Source: Pedobacter nyackensis (GTDB lineage: Bacteria > Bacteroidota > Bacteroidia > Sphingobacteriales > Sphingobacteriaceae). From it: a stretch of DNA of 64,000 bases. The notes under the pieces are model-generated. The model was given only the letters and a program-made list of their open reading frames with translations, was not told the origin of the DNA and ran no database searches. Location: assembly GCF_900176505.1 (NCBI RefSeq), contig NZ_FWYB01000008.1, positions 186,001 to 250,000 of the forward strand, read 5' to 3'. This document shows, piece after piece, positions 35,169 through 42,743 of the stretch. Both the position numbers and the translations under genes were made by a program. The first letter of the stretch is position 1. Every line of letters begins with the position of its first letter.

Positions 35169-35861
35169 TCAATGGTCATTATTAACAATTTCCTGTAGTT
35201 TCAAATGATCTGCTATGAAAATCTTCCTCCCTGTTAAGGTCAATATACTCTGTTTAGCGAACTCATTCAAAACCTTAAACAAGGTTTCATAAGTTGTACC
35301 TGCAAATGAAGAAATGTCCTGTCGGCTGATTTCTACATCAATAAAGCCTTGCTCATCAATTCCAAACTGCTGGTGAAGGGAAATAAATGCCTGCGCTATA
35401 CGCGCTTTAACAGACATATGGGCTAAATCACGCATGCTTCTATGGGAATCATCAAGTTCATTTGCCAAAAATCGGATCAGCTGATAGGCTAGTTCAGTAT
35501 TTACCTTTAAGGTAGCTTCGAAAAAAGCAATCTCCAGATAGCAAACTACAGACGGCTCCAGCGCTGTTGCCGATACCGGATACAGGAGTCTTTTACCTAA
35601 ACCCATGTGACCGATAATGTCTGCGGATCTTGCAAAACGAATAATCAGCTCCTTATCCTTATCCCAACTTTTATGAACTTTAAAACTGCCTTTGTGCACA
35701 AAATAAATTCCATTAACGGCATCCCCTTCTTTAAATATCAACTCTCCCTTTTTCACCTCAAAATTCCTTTTCTGCACCGCCAAAGCCGGGAGCCATTCAG
35801 GTAAACAAAGTTTACATAAAAAACACGTTTTAAGATCACAAGCATTACCGCATTCTTTCAT
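35169..35861 (-). CDS. Crp/Fnr-family regulator with FNR-like cysteines
   Basis: 230 residues. The N-terminus has Cys at 4, 8, 13, 16 and 19 (CDLKTCFLCKLC) and the centre has Cys 107, resembling the three N-terminal plus one central ligands that hold the 4Fe-4S cluster in FNR. The barrel has KEGDAVNGIYFVHKGSFKV. The recognition helix AGTTYETLFKVLNEF keeps the Glu but replaces the Ser/Arg positions of FNR, so its DNA site may differ from TGA-N6-TCA. It is a likely oxygen or NO sensor and is divergent from the ClC gene. Confidence 0.82.
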   Translation of the reverse strand: MKECGNACDLKTCFLCKLCLPEWLPALAVQKRNFEVKKGELIFKEGDAVNGIYFVHKGSFKVHKSWDKDKELIIRFARSADIIGHMGLGKRLLYPVSATALEPSVVCYLEIAFFEATLKVNTELAYQLIRFLANELDDSHRSMRDLAHMSVKARIAQAFISLHQQFGIDEQGFIDVEISRQDISSFAGTTYETLFKVLNEFAKQSILTLTGRKIFIADHLKLQEIVNNDH

Positions 35862-36034
35862 TCTTCAAATATGCAACTTTTACAACAAAACCTTAAATCA
35901 CTAGATTACAACAAACAGATTCAACATCAACATACATTGTTAAAACAATATTATTTAATAATAAAACAATAAAAAATAATATAATAATATATCATTAACA
36001 ATATTAATCACTTCAGAATACGAATTGAAAACTC

Positions 36035-36042
36035 TACCTTTG
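36035..36042 (+). promoter_or_regulatory. -7 promoter element of the ClC gene
   Basis: TACCTTTG matches the Bacteroidota TAnnTTTG consensus and lies 41 bases before the start at 36083. The region upstream (about 35930-36010) is extremely AT-rich, with small inverted repeats such as ATTGTT-AA-AACAAT (35936-35949). Confidence 0.55.
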
Positions 36043-36082
36043 CGGCGGTTCGCTTAAAACGATTATTTAATAAACCAAAACG

Positions 36083-37825
36083 ATGAAAAAAAACATACAT
36101 AAAAATGGAATTTCTATCGCTCCATCTTTACCATATCTTGTACAAAAAGATAATATCTTACCTAGAGCTCGCTTCCTAAAAATACGTTTGTTGCAAATAT
36201 CTCTTTTATCCATTGGCGTTGCCATTCTCATTAGCTTAATTGCTAAAGTTCTGGTATTGCTAATCAACCTGGTTACCAATATTTCTTTCTATGGTTCCTT
36301 TGATTTAGCTTTTCACAGTCCGGCTGAAAATAATTTGGGATTATTCGTCATTATTCTTCCAGCAATTGGAGGCATTTTAGTAGGATTAATGGCATTATTT
36401 GGCTCTAAAGCAATCAGGGGTCATGGTATACCTGAAGCGATGGAACAAATACTGACCAATCACAGCAAGATTAAACCAGCTATTGCTTTTTTGAAACCCA
36501 TTTCATCGGCAATTGCAATTGGATCAGGCGGGCCATTTGGAGCCGAAGGCCCAATTATTGCAACCGGCGGGGCACTTGGTTCAACTATTGGTCAGTTTTT
36601 TAAAATCACCTCTAATGAGCGCAAAATTATCTTGGCAGCGGGTGCTACAGCAGGCATGTCAGCCATATTCGGCACCCCTATTGCAGCCATTTTCCTCGCT
36701 ATTGAATTGCTACTTTTTGAGTTCTCCCCTAAAGCAATTTTGCCTGTTGCATTGGCGTGTATAACCGGGGCTGCAGGCCACCAGTTTCTTTTCGAATCAG
36801 GTCCGGTTTTCCCAATGCATGATTTAGAAAGTCCAACAAATTTTGCATTGGCCATTTATAGCGTCATTGGTATAATTATTGGCTTTATCTCTTTAGGGCT
36901 TACTAAAATAGTTTATTGGATTGAAGATACTTTTGAGAAACTTCCTATTCATTGGGTGTGGTGGCCAGCAATAGGCGGACTCACTGTCGGGTTAATCGGA
37001 TACTTTTTCCCAAATACTCTGGGGGTTGGTTATAACAACATTATCAATATACTTTCTGGAAAAATTCCACTTGCACTGATGCTGAATTTATGCTTTTTTA
37101 AATTCCTTTCCTGGGCAATAGCCCTTGGAAGTGGCACCTCAGGTGGAACGCTGGCCCCACTTTTAACGATTGGCGGTGCTGGAGGAGCTATTTTAGGGGC
37201 TTTGATACTGATGTTTTTTCCAGGCACGGGAATTAGTATCCCTATGGCTGCTCTTGTTGGCATGTCATCTATGTTTGCTGGTGCTTCCAGGGCCTATTTA
37301 ACCAGTATTATTTTTGCTTTGGAGTCAACAATGCAGTCACAGGCCTTACTTCCATTGTTGGGAGCTTGTACCGCCTCATACCTGATTTCCTTTTTCTTTA
37401 TGGAAAACACCATCATGACCGAGAAAATTGCCAGACGAGGCATATATACCCCAGATGCATATGAACCTGATATACTGAGAAGAATCGTTATTGCACAGGT
37501 GCTTGGAAAAGGCAAAAAGATTGCACAGCAAACACCTACTATTGAAGAATTGCTACAAAGAAATGTCCCTATACTAAGCTCCAATGATCCACTTTCTAAA
37601 GCAGTAGAATTGATGGCCATCAATGGTGAAGAGGTTTTGCCTGTAATGTCCAATAAAAATTCAAAGGAAGTTATTGGTATGCTCAGCTATAATGATATAC
37701 TCCATGCCTATGAGTTATATCATAAAGAAAATCAAGAGGCAGGAATTAACCTTTCGCTTAAAAGACAACGAATAAAAATAATGATCAAAAGTCGTAAACT
37801 AATGAAAAAACAGGGCACTATATGA
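36083..37825 (+). CDS. ClC-family chloride channel/antiporter with C-terminal CBS region
   Basis: 580 residues. The selectivity motifs GSGGPFGAEGPI (gating Glu near residue 155) and GSGTSGGTLAPLL are present, with about 10-12 membrane helices up to residue 430. At least one CBS motif follows (PILSSNDPLSKAVELMAINGEEVLPVM, then VIGMLSYNDIL). It moves chloride or a similar anion across the inner membrane. It is not obviously linked to the respiration genes and has its own promoter. Confidence 0.9.
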   Translation: MKKNIHKNGISIAPSLPYLVQKDNILPRARFLKIRLLQISLLSIGVAILISLIAKVLVLLINLVTNISFYGSFDLAFHSPAENNLGLFVIILPAIGGILVGLMALFGSKAIRGHGIPEAMEQILTNHSKIKPAIAFLKPISSAIAIGSGGPFGAEGPIIATGGALGSTIGQFFKITSNERKIILAAGATAGMSAIFGTPIAAIFLAIELLLFEFSPKAILPVALACITGAAGHQFLFESGPVFPMHDLESPTNFALAIYSVIGIIIGFISLGLTKIVYWIEDTFEKLPIHWVWWPAIGGLTVGLIGYFFPNTLGVGYNNIINILSGKIPLALMLNLCFFKFLSWAIALGSGTSGGTLAPLLTIGGAGGAILGALILMFFPGTGISIPMAALVGMSSMFAGASRAYLTSIIFALESTMQSQALLPLLGACTASYLISFFFMENTIMTEKIARRGIYTPDAYEPDILRRIVIAQVLGKGKKIAQQTPTIEELLQRNVPILSSNDPLSKAVELMAINGEEVLPVMSNKNSKEVIGMLSYNDILHAYELYHKENQEAGINLSLKRQRIKIMIKSRKLMKKQGTI

Positions 37826-38148
37826 TGTTCTTTTATCTCTTATAGGTAATTATTTTTATGTGATTATTTAATAACATGTAAGATAATCACTCCACAAGGA
37901 TTAGAAAAGACACAAGAAATTGCACCTTTTCTGTTTAAAATGACATCAAAGTTAAAAATCTCTAAAATTTAAAAGGACGGCACGCTAATAAGCCTCGGTT
38001 TGGTAATTACGGTATTGACGGAGTCTTACAATTCAGCATGTTAGTAGGGAGTTAATATAGCGGGGATAGTTTATTGCGTTTATCTGTCCGCTCCTTCTAA
38101 GAAACCACAGTTTTATAAACTGCTCGAAACTGAGTCAATAAAAACCTA
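37826..38148. other. Convergent intergenic region
   Basis: About 320 bases between the ClC gene and the cupin gene. There is no gene and no clear T-tract hairpin. A small CAGTTT-TAT-AAACTG palindrome lies near 38109-38123. Confidence 0.45.
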
Positions 38149-38463
38149 CTATTTAACTGAATCCTGAGACTGAATCAACAGGCAGATACTATCCTCTAAT
38201 GCTTCTACACTATGAACAATAGTTTTTGGTATTTCCAACTCATCGAACTTTTCAAGCACAATTGAACGTTCTGATTCAATGTAATTTACTTTACCTTCAA
38301 TAACGACCAGCTTAGCTTTTAAAGAGGTTTGATGAGCCTTTAAAATCATATCCTTTTTAAAGCCAAGTACGATCAATTTAAACTGATCCCCTTTTTCTAA
38401 TACTTTAATTACTGGCCCTGTTTGCGCTTGTGCCAACTGCGCTAAAACTTCTTTTATAATCAT
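38149..38463 (-). CDS. Small cupin-like protein
   Basis: 104 residues with a single predicted beta-barrel. It lacks the usual metal-binding His cluster in full (AHQTSLKAKLVVIEGKVNYIES, then PKTIVHSVEALEDS). It ends the 46.6-38.1 kb gene block, 44 bases after the glycosylase gene. Cupins of this size often bind small ligands or metals; the role is unknown. Confidence 0.7.
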   Translation of the reverse strand: MIIKEVLAQLAQAQTGPVIKVLEKGDQFKLIVLGFKKDMILKAHQTSLKAKLVVIEGKVNYIESERSIVLEKFDELEIPKTIVHSVEALEDSICLLIQSQDSVK

Positions 38464-38507
38464 GTTATATGTTCGTGTACGTTCTTTTGAAAGTTACTGT
38501 TCAAGTT

Positions 38508-39077
38508 TTAAAGCACCATTTTAATTTGATCTTTTAATGTCGTCAACACTTCTGATTGAAACCATTTATTTTTTGCCTGCCAAATATTATTTCTCGGCGA
38601 TGGATGTGGTAAAGGCAAATATTGAGGCAAATACACTTCATAATTCTTCACCGTTTCTGTCAGCGTATTTTTACGTCTCTCTTTTAAATAATAATGCTGC
38701 GCATATTGACCAATTAATAAAATCAGCCTTTTTCCCTGCATATAATCCAACAATTTATCATGCCATAAGGGAGCACATTCTTTTCTTGGCGGAAGATCAC
38801 CAGATTTTCCCTTTCCAGGAAAACAAAATCCCATGGGCATTAATGCAAAAATATCCTCATTATAAAAGGTTTCTTTATCAACACCTAACCAGTTTCTTAG
38901 ATTATCCCCACTGTTATCATTCCAAGGAATGCCCGTTTGATGAACAATTCTCCCCGGCGCTTGCCCGATAATAACAATTTTACTTTTCGAACTTGCCGAA
39001 ACAATCGGATTAGCCCCTAATTCCAGATAACTTTCACATACTTTACAATTTCTGATATCTTCTAAAAGTTTGTCCAT
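38508..39077 (-). CDS. Uracil-DNA glycosylase family protein
   Basis: 189 residues with motif A GQAPGRIVHQTGIPWNDNSG and motif B LPLPHPSPRNNIW, as in bacterial uracil-DNA glycosylases of the SMUG/family-4-like fold; NLRNWLGV also fits. It would remove uracil from DNA. It starts 8 bases after the ferredoxin gene, inside the hemoglobin cluster. This fits repair of cytosine deamination caused by NO-derived nitrosating agents. Confidence 0.85.
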   Translation of the reverse strand: MDKLLEDIRNCKVCESYLELGANPIVSASSKSKIVIIGQAPGRIVHQTGIPWNDNSGDNLRNWLGVDKETFYNEDIFALMPMGFCFPGKGKSGDLPPRKECAPLWHDKLLDYMQGKRLILLIGQYAQHYYLKERRKNTLTETVKNYEVYLPQYLPLPHPSPRNNIWQAKNKWFQSEVLTTLKDQIKMVL

Positions 39078-39085
39078 GACCTTTT

Positions 39086-39409
39086 TTATACTATCTTAAC
39101 AATCATCCCATTGCATTGCTCATCGATCAATATCTGACAGGCTAAGCGTAGGTTAGGGTTACTTATTCCATGCTTACTAAGTGTATTGCTTTCATTTCTG
39201 TTGAAATTAGTTAACATACTACTTTGAATAACTTCTACCAGACAAGTACCACATTTTCCCATTCCCAGACATCCCCCAAATTCTTCCGGACTTATCCGAT
39301 CAAAGATCAACATCATTAAACTACGGTATTCATTGGGAAAGGTTTGTATTTCATAACTTTCTTCATCCCATATTACAGTAAGTACAATATTATTTCCAAA
39401 ATTCATCAT
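39086..39409 (-). CDS. 2Fe-2S ferredoxin (adrenodoxin-type)
   Basis: About 107 residues from Met 39409; the frame extends further but overlaps the hemerythrin gene. The cluster motif is GGCLGMGKCGTC (C-x5-C-x2-C), with the fourth Cys in LRLACQI, the adrenodoxin spacing. It is probably a cytoplasmic electron donor. It could reduce the neighbouring hemoglobins, but that is inference from position. Confidence 0.82.
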   Translation of the reverse strand: MMNFGNNIVLTVIWDEESYEIQTFPNEYRSLMMLIFDRISPEEFGGCLGMGKCGTCLVEVIQSSMLTNFNRNESNTLSKHGISNPNLRLACQILIDEQCNGMIVKIV

Positions 39410-39872
39410 GGTAATCATCTTTGAACTCATCATGCCGACTTTCCAGAAAATGGCCAATACTACTTAAAGTCGATTCAGATAATGTCTTTTCCAAATGCGG
39501 AAAAACTACTCTCTCTTCAAAACGGATATGATCATTAAGAAAGGTGATCAGTTTTTCGTATACCGCATAATCTCCCTGACTGGCTAGATTCACCTGATCT
39601 ATTAGGTTAACAATCTGTCGATGATCATTTTTTGCCTGCACACAAGGTTCCTCTACATCGAACCTGTTAAATAACAAAACTTCTTCATCCAAGAAATGAT
39701 CTTTCAGGTGTTGGTCCCAGAAAAAATTTAAATAATTTTTCATCCTTATGGTAGCTACATTATTAGCTATCCCTTGTTTAATCTTCCAGGAAAACAATAA
39801 ACCAAAATGGTGATCCCTGGAAAAAAGCTTCATATCTTCGCTACGTTTTATTGGTTGATTTTTCATAAACAT
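39390..39872 (-). CDS. Hemerythrin HHE-domain protein
   Basis: 160 residues with ligand-like segments SRDHHFGLLFSW, QHLKDHFLDEEVLLF, NDHRQIVNLI and NDHIRFEERVVFPHLEK, matching the di-iron HHE fold. It overlaps the ferredoxin gene by 20 nt. Hemerythrin-like proteins bind O2 or NO or repair iron centres. The position in the hemoglobin cluster supports an O2/NO role. Confidence 0.88.
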   Translation of the reverse strand: MFMKNQPIKRSEDMKLFSRDHHFGLLFSWKIKQGIANNVATIRMKNYLNFFWDQHLKDHFLDEEVLLFNRFDVEEPCVQAKNDHRQIVNLIDQVNLASQGDYAVYEKLITFLNDHIRFEERVVFPHLEKTLSESTLSSIGHFLESRHDEFKDDYHDEFWK

Positions 39873-39914
39873 GTTCCTCTATAACATTTAAATATGGCCC
39901 TCAGTCTGCTTACT

Positions 39915-40316
39915 TTAGGAACCCTGTTTGTTGACTTCAACATCAGAAATTCCTTTAACTGCTTTCATAATTTTTGCGATGCTTGAGGCCCGTTTTTTTG
40001 CATTTTCAGCAATTACACCCACAAACAATTCATCAACTGTTTCATTGAACAATTGAATCCATCGATCAAAATGCTCCTTTGAGAGCTCCAGTGGCAGATG
40101 TTTAGGCAAAGGGTCACTATTATATTTCCTTGTATATAAGAGCAAGGTTGACCAAAAATCAACCATAATTTTCAGGTGGTTATCCCAATTATTCTTAATA
40201 ACAGGCCCAAAGACAGCATCTAAAAGATGATCATTTCTTACCTTCGTATAAAAGCTGTTTACGAGCAATTCCACATCAGTTTCATCTGCTATATCCTTTC
40301 TATTTTCTTCCATCAT
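39915..40316 (-). CDS. Group III truncated hemoglobin (copy 2)
   Basis: 133 residues from Met 40316, 7 bases after the upstream copy. The globin pattern VELLVNSFYTKVRNDHLLDAVFGPVI, a WSTLLL helix and KEHFDRWIQLFNETVDELF with the proximal His are typical of group III truncated hemoglobins. It is a diverged tandem duplicate of the 40324 gene. It probably binds O2/NO in the cytoplasm. Confidence 0.88.
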   Translation of the reverse strand: MMEENRKDIADETDVELLVNSFYTKVRNDHLLDAVFGPVIKNNWDNHLKIMVDFWSTLLLYTRKYNSDPLPKHLPLELSKEHFDRWIQLFNETVDELFVGVIAENAKKRASSIAKIMKAVKGISDVEVNKQGS

Positions 40317-40323
40317 ATCCGTT

Positions 40324-40710
40324 TTATACAATGACCTTACCTGCACCGCCATTCATATTTTCTAGCCTTTCTAAAAACATCTCTGCCATCACTTGAGCTC
40401 TCCTTTTGGTTTCATTAGCCATACTCCCCTCATATTGATCATCAATGGTTTTATTGAATAGCAGTAACCAACGATCAAAATGCTCTTTTTTAAGAGATAA
40501 AGGTGCATGCCTGGCAAATGGATTGCCCCTGAAGCCCGGAATGCCAAACAGTGCTGCATTCCAAAATTTATACATCTTTTCCAGGTGGGGCTTCCAATCG
40601 ATAATTACGGCATCAAATACAGGGCCGATCAAATCATCTGATTGCACCTTGCGGTAAAATGAATCCACAAACCATACGATATCTTCAAAATTGTTAATGT
40701 CGGTTTTCAT
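40324..40710 (-). CDS. Group III truncated hemoglobin (copy 1)
   Basis: 128 residues from Met 40710, whose ATG overlaps the upstream stop (ATGA); the longer frame is rejected on this basis. DIVWFVDSFYRKVQSDDLIGPVFDAVI, WNAALFGIPGFRGNPFARHAPL and KEHFDRWLLLFNKTID mark a group III truncated hemoglobin. It keeps the FRGNP loop of the family, while copy 2 has TRKYNSDP there, suggesting different ligand behaviour. Confidence 0.9.
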   Translation of the reverse strand: MKTDINNFEDIVWFVDSFYRKVQSDDLIGPVFDAVIIDWKPHLEKMYKFWNAALFGIPGFRGNPFARHAPLSLKKEHFDRWLLLFNKTIDDQYEGSMANETKRRAQVMAEMFLERLENMNGGAGKVIV

Positions 40711-41120
40711 ACAAATAGTTTTATTGCATTGGAGGTGACCAAATAATAAATGGCCCATCCAACAAAAAGGATTAATAAAATAAATATCCAGAATGGAATA
40801 CTTTGTGGCGTTTCACTTCCAACAATTAAAAAATTCCTTTGATTGCCTTTTCCATAAGCATTGATCATGATGGGGACAATACCATCAACAACCGCATTTT
40901 CCTGGATTCCTTCAATGGCAATGGCCGGTCCGTTTCTAACTTCAAACGGAATCAACCTAATCCCTTCCTTACCAGTAGGATCCTTACTGACAATTCTAAG
41001 TACATGTTTGCCATCGACCAATTTTGAGGTATCCAGCTCAAAGTTGACAGGAGAAATTAGCTCCGCTATCGGTTTAATCTCTTCGTCAATAAAAATAAAT
41101 ACTTTGCTTTTCTCTTCCAT
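40707..41120 (-). CDS. Tail-anchored protein with Ig-like domain
   Basis: 137 residues: a soluble beta-rich part (residues 1-105, with LVDGKHVLRIVSKDPTGKEG) followed by a C-terminal transmembrane helix (IPFWIFILLILFVGWAIYYLV). It is translationally coupled to the hemoglobin gene and lies 1 base after the next small membrane gene. It may be an accessory subunit of the neighbouring oxidase; no known family is recognised. Confidence 0.65.
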   Translation of the reverse strand: MEEKSKVFIFIDEEIKPIAELISPVNFELDTSKLVDGKHVLRIVSKDPTGKEGIRLIPFEVRNGPAIAIEGIQENAVVDGIVPIMINAYGKGNQRNFLIVGSETPQSIPFWIFILLILFVGWAIYYLVTSNAIKLFV

Positions 41121-41121
41121 A

Positions 41122-41382
41122 TCAGTCCAGATTTAAGATTGAAAATTTGATGTGCGATGCAGATTTCTCTCCAGGTCTTAATAACCATTTTACAGAGAAA
41201 AAAAGACAAAACATAACAATGATTGCCGTAACACTGATAATCACATAATCCCAATTACTATCCGGACCTGCTCCATGGGTAATTCCCTTCAATAATTTAG
41301 GTTGCTGTTTTTCACAAGCAGGACAAGCCATAGCTGTTATAGACAAAAACAAAACGATGCTGGTTAAAAATGCTTTTTTCAT
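41122..41382 (-). CDS. Small membrane protein with CPAC motif, oxidase-associated
   Basis: 86 residues from Met 41382 (MKKAFLTSIVLFLSITAMACPACEKQ). A signal or first helix ends at ACPAC, followed by KLLKGITHGAGPDSNWDYVII, a transmembrane helix and a short tail. The CPAC pair could bind metal or heme or form a redox disulfide. Its position next to the cbb3-like subunits suggests an assembly or accessory role. Confidence 0.65.
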   Translation of the reverse strand: MKKAFLTSIVLFLSITAMACPACEKQQPKLLKGITHGAGPDSNWDYVIISVTAIIVMFCLFFSVKWLLRPGEKSASHIKFSILNLD

Positions 41383-41407
41383 GATCTCAAATTTTGATAA
41401 CAACTCT

Positions 41408-41719
41408 TTATACATATTTTTTCAAGCGCTGCACAACTTTCCATGCATGCTCATCTGCATATACACCATAAGCATTGACTAATACTCCCCCTACCGACAG
41501 GACTTTGGAAGATATTGCAAAAATGACCATCTCATCACCGGGATCTGTTTCTCCCTCAAAACGGTACACCTCATCAATCTGAAACTCATCAGGAGACAAT
41601 GACAGCCCGGTTTTACTACAAATTAAACAGTCTTCATCCGTCGCAATGTTAAAATCTTTCGTATAGCCCAGATCAAATAGGTCATTTATAGCTTCACTTA
41701 CCGTTTCATAACTTTTCAT
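41408..41719 (-). CDS. Conserved Bacteroidota hypothetical protein
   Basis: 103 residues, soluble, with DEDCLICSKTGLSLSPDEFQID, VYRFEGETDPGDEMVIFAI and GVLVNAYGVYADEHAWK. Proteins with this pattern are common in Bacteroidota and are sometimes labelled phosphoribosylpyrophosphate synthetase, but at this size they cannot be that enzyme. Its start overlaps the CcoO-like stop. Role unknown. Confidence 0.7.
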   Translation of the reverse strand: MKSYETVSEAINDLFDLGYTKDFNIATDEDCLICSKTGLSLSPDEFQIDEVYRFEGETDPGDEMVIFAISSKVLSVGGVLVNAYGVYADEHAWKVVQRLKKYV

Positions 41720-42732
41720 TATTTACTGGCTTTAACTTTTACAACTTCCATTAATTCCTTTACCTGTTCAGTAGTTACCTTTTTAGCGTTGTTTCCCCAA
41801 CTTGTTTTTTCATGATTCATAATCGCCGCAATCTCTTCCGGTTTTAACTTGCTATTGGTCCCAACCGCAGGCATTGCCCCATAGCCTTCATTTTCCCTTG
41901 CACTATAACCATTCATGATGATGTCGACCATAAGTTCCGGATTGTCATCCAATACAATCTTACTTCCTTTAAGTGCCGGAAAGGCACCTTTCAAGCCCTC
42001 TCCATTCCCCTGATGACAACTCTGACAATTATTGGTATATAACATGGCACCATTGAGTTCTTTGGGTTCGCCTTTCTTCGCAGAACCAAGATCTCCCGGT
42101 TTTTTGTATAGGAAATCAGGCTCAGGTGTACCGTCAGGTAATTTGGTCTGTTTTAGCGCTTTTAAATAAGCCACCAGTTGTAAAGCTTCAGCACCGGCAA
42201 TTATTTTCCCTTTACGCCCATTTCTAAATTCATCAGGAACATTCACCACCACATCACCTTCTTCCAACTTATTTTTAACTTCAAACAAAAAAGGATAAGC
42301 AGGCATGATAGATTCCTTTACGACAATACGCGGATTGTATAAATGGACAAGATGCCAGTCTATACTGGGTTGACGTAGACCAATATTGGTCAAATCAGGC
42401 CCTGTTCTTTCCGTACCCATAAGTGTAGCCGTATTACGCCAGGTATCTGTCCTGTGAATATCCGCATAATCAGCAGCAATACTTGGCCTAGATCCCCAAA
42501 CCTTGTCCATGTCTACATTGCGGACCTGTTGGGTATGACAGGCCACACAGCCATTTGCAATAAATACAGCCTTACCCAAAATAGCCTGCTCGTCCAAAGG
42601 AATCGCATTAGGCAAGGGGGCATTGTTCTGTTCGTTATTAAAGGCTGGAATGATACAGACAAATAATGTAAGCACAGCAAATAATAAAAATGCCGCAGTA
42701 AAAAGTTGTTTATGATTGTTAAAGAAATCCAT
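41719..42732 (-). CDS. CcoO-like subunit fused to a C-terminal cytochrome c (diheme)
   Basis: 337 residues. One N-terminal membrane helix; the first heme CVACH (Cys 62-His 66) is in a CcoO-type domain with ERTGPDLTNIG, LYNPRIVVKESIMPAYPFLF. A second cytochrome c domain carries CQSCH (Cys 236-His 240). A classical cbb3 oxidase has monoheme CcoO plus diheme CcoP; here a single chain with two hemes appears to replace both. It follows the catalytic subunit by 11 bases. It is the electron input unit of the oxidase. Confidence 0.87.
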   Translation of the reverse strand: MDFFNNHKQLFTAAFLLFAVLTLFVCIIPAFNNEQNNAPLPNAIPLDEQAILGKAVFIANGCVACHTQQVRNVDMDKVWGSRPSIAADYADIHRTDTWRNTATLMGTERTGPDLTNIGLRQPSIDWHLVHLYNPRIVVKESIMPAYPFLFEVKNKLEEGDVVVNVPDEFRNGRKGKIIAGAEALQLVAYLKALKQTKLPDGTPEPDFLYKKPGDLGSAKKGEPKELNGAMLYTNNCQSCHQGNGEGLKGAFPALKGSKIVLDDNPELMVDIIMNGYSARENEGYGAMPAVGTNSKLKPEEIAAIMNHEKTSWGNNAKKVTTEQVKELMEVVKVKASK

Positions 42733-42743
42733 ATCTATTGATT

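Noticed and set aside
41408-41719. Phosphoribosylpyrophosphate synthetase
   Set aside because: 103 residues are far too few and no PRPP-binding motif is present; the label seen for relatives seems to be an annotation error.
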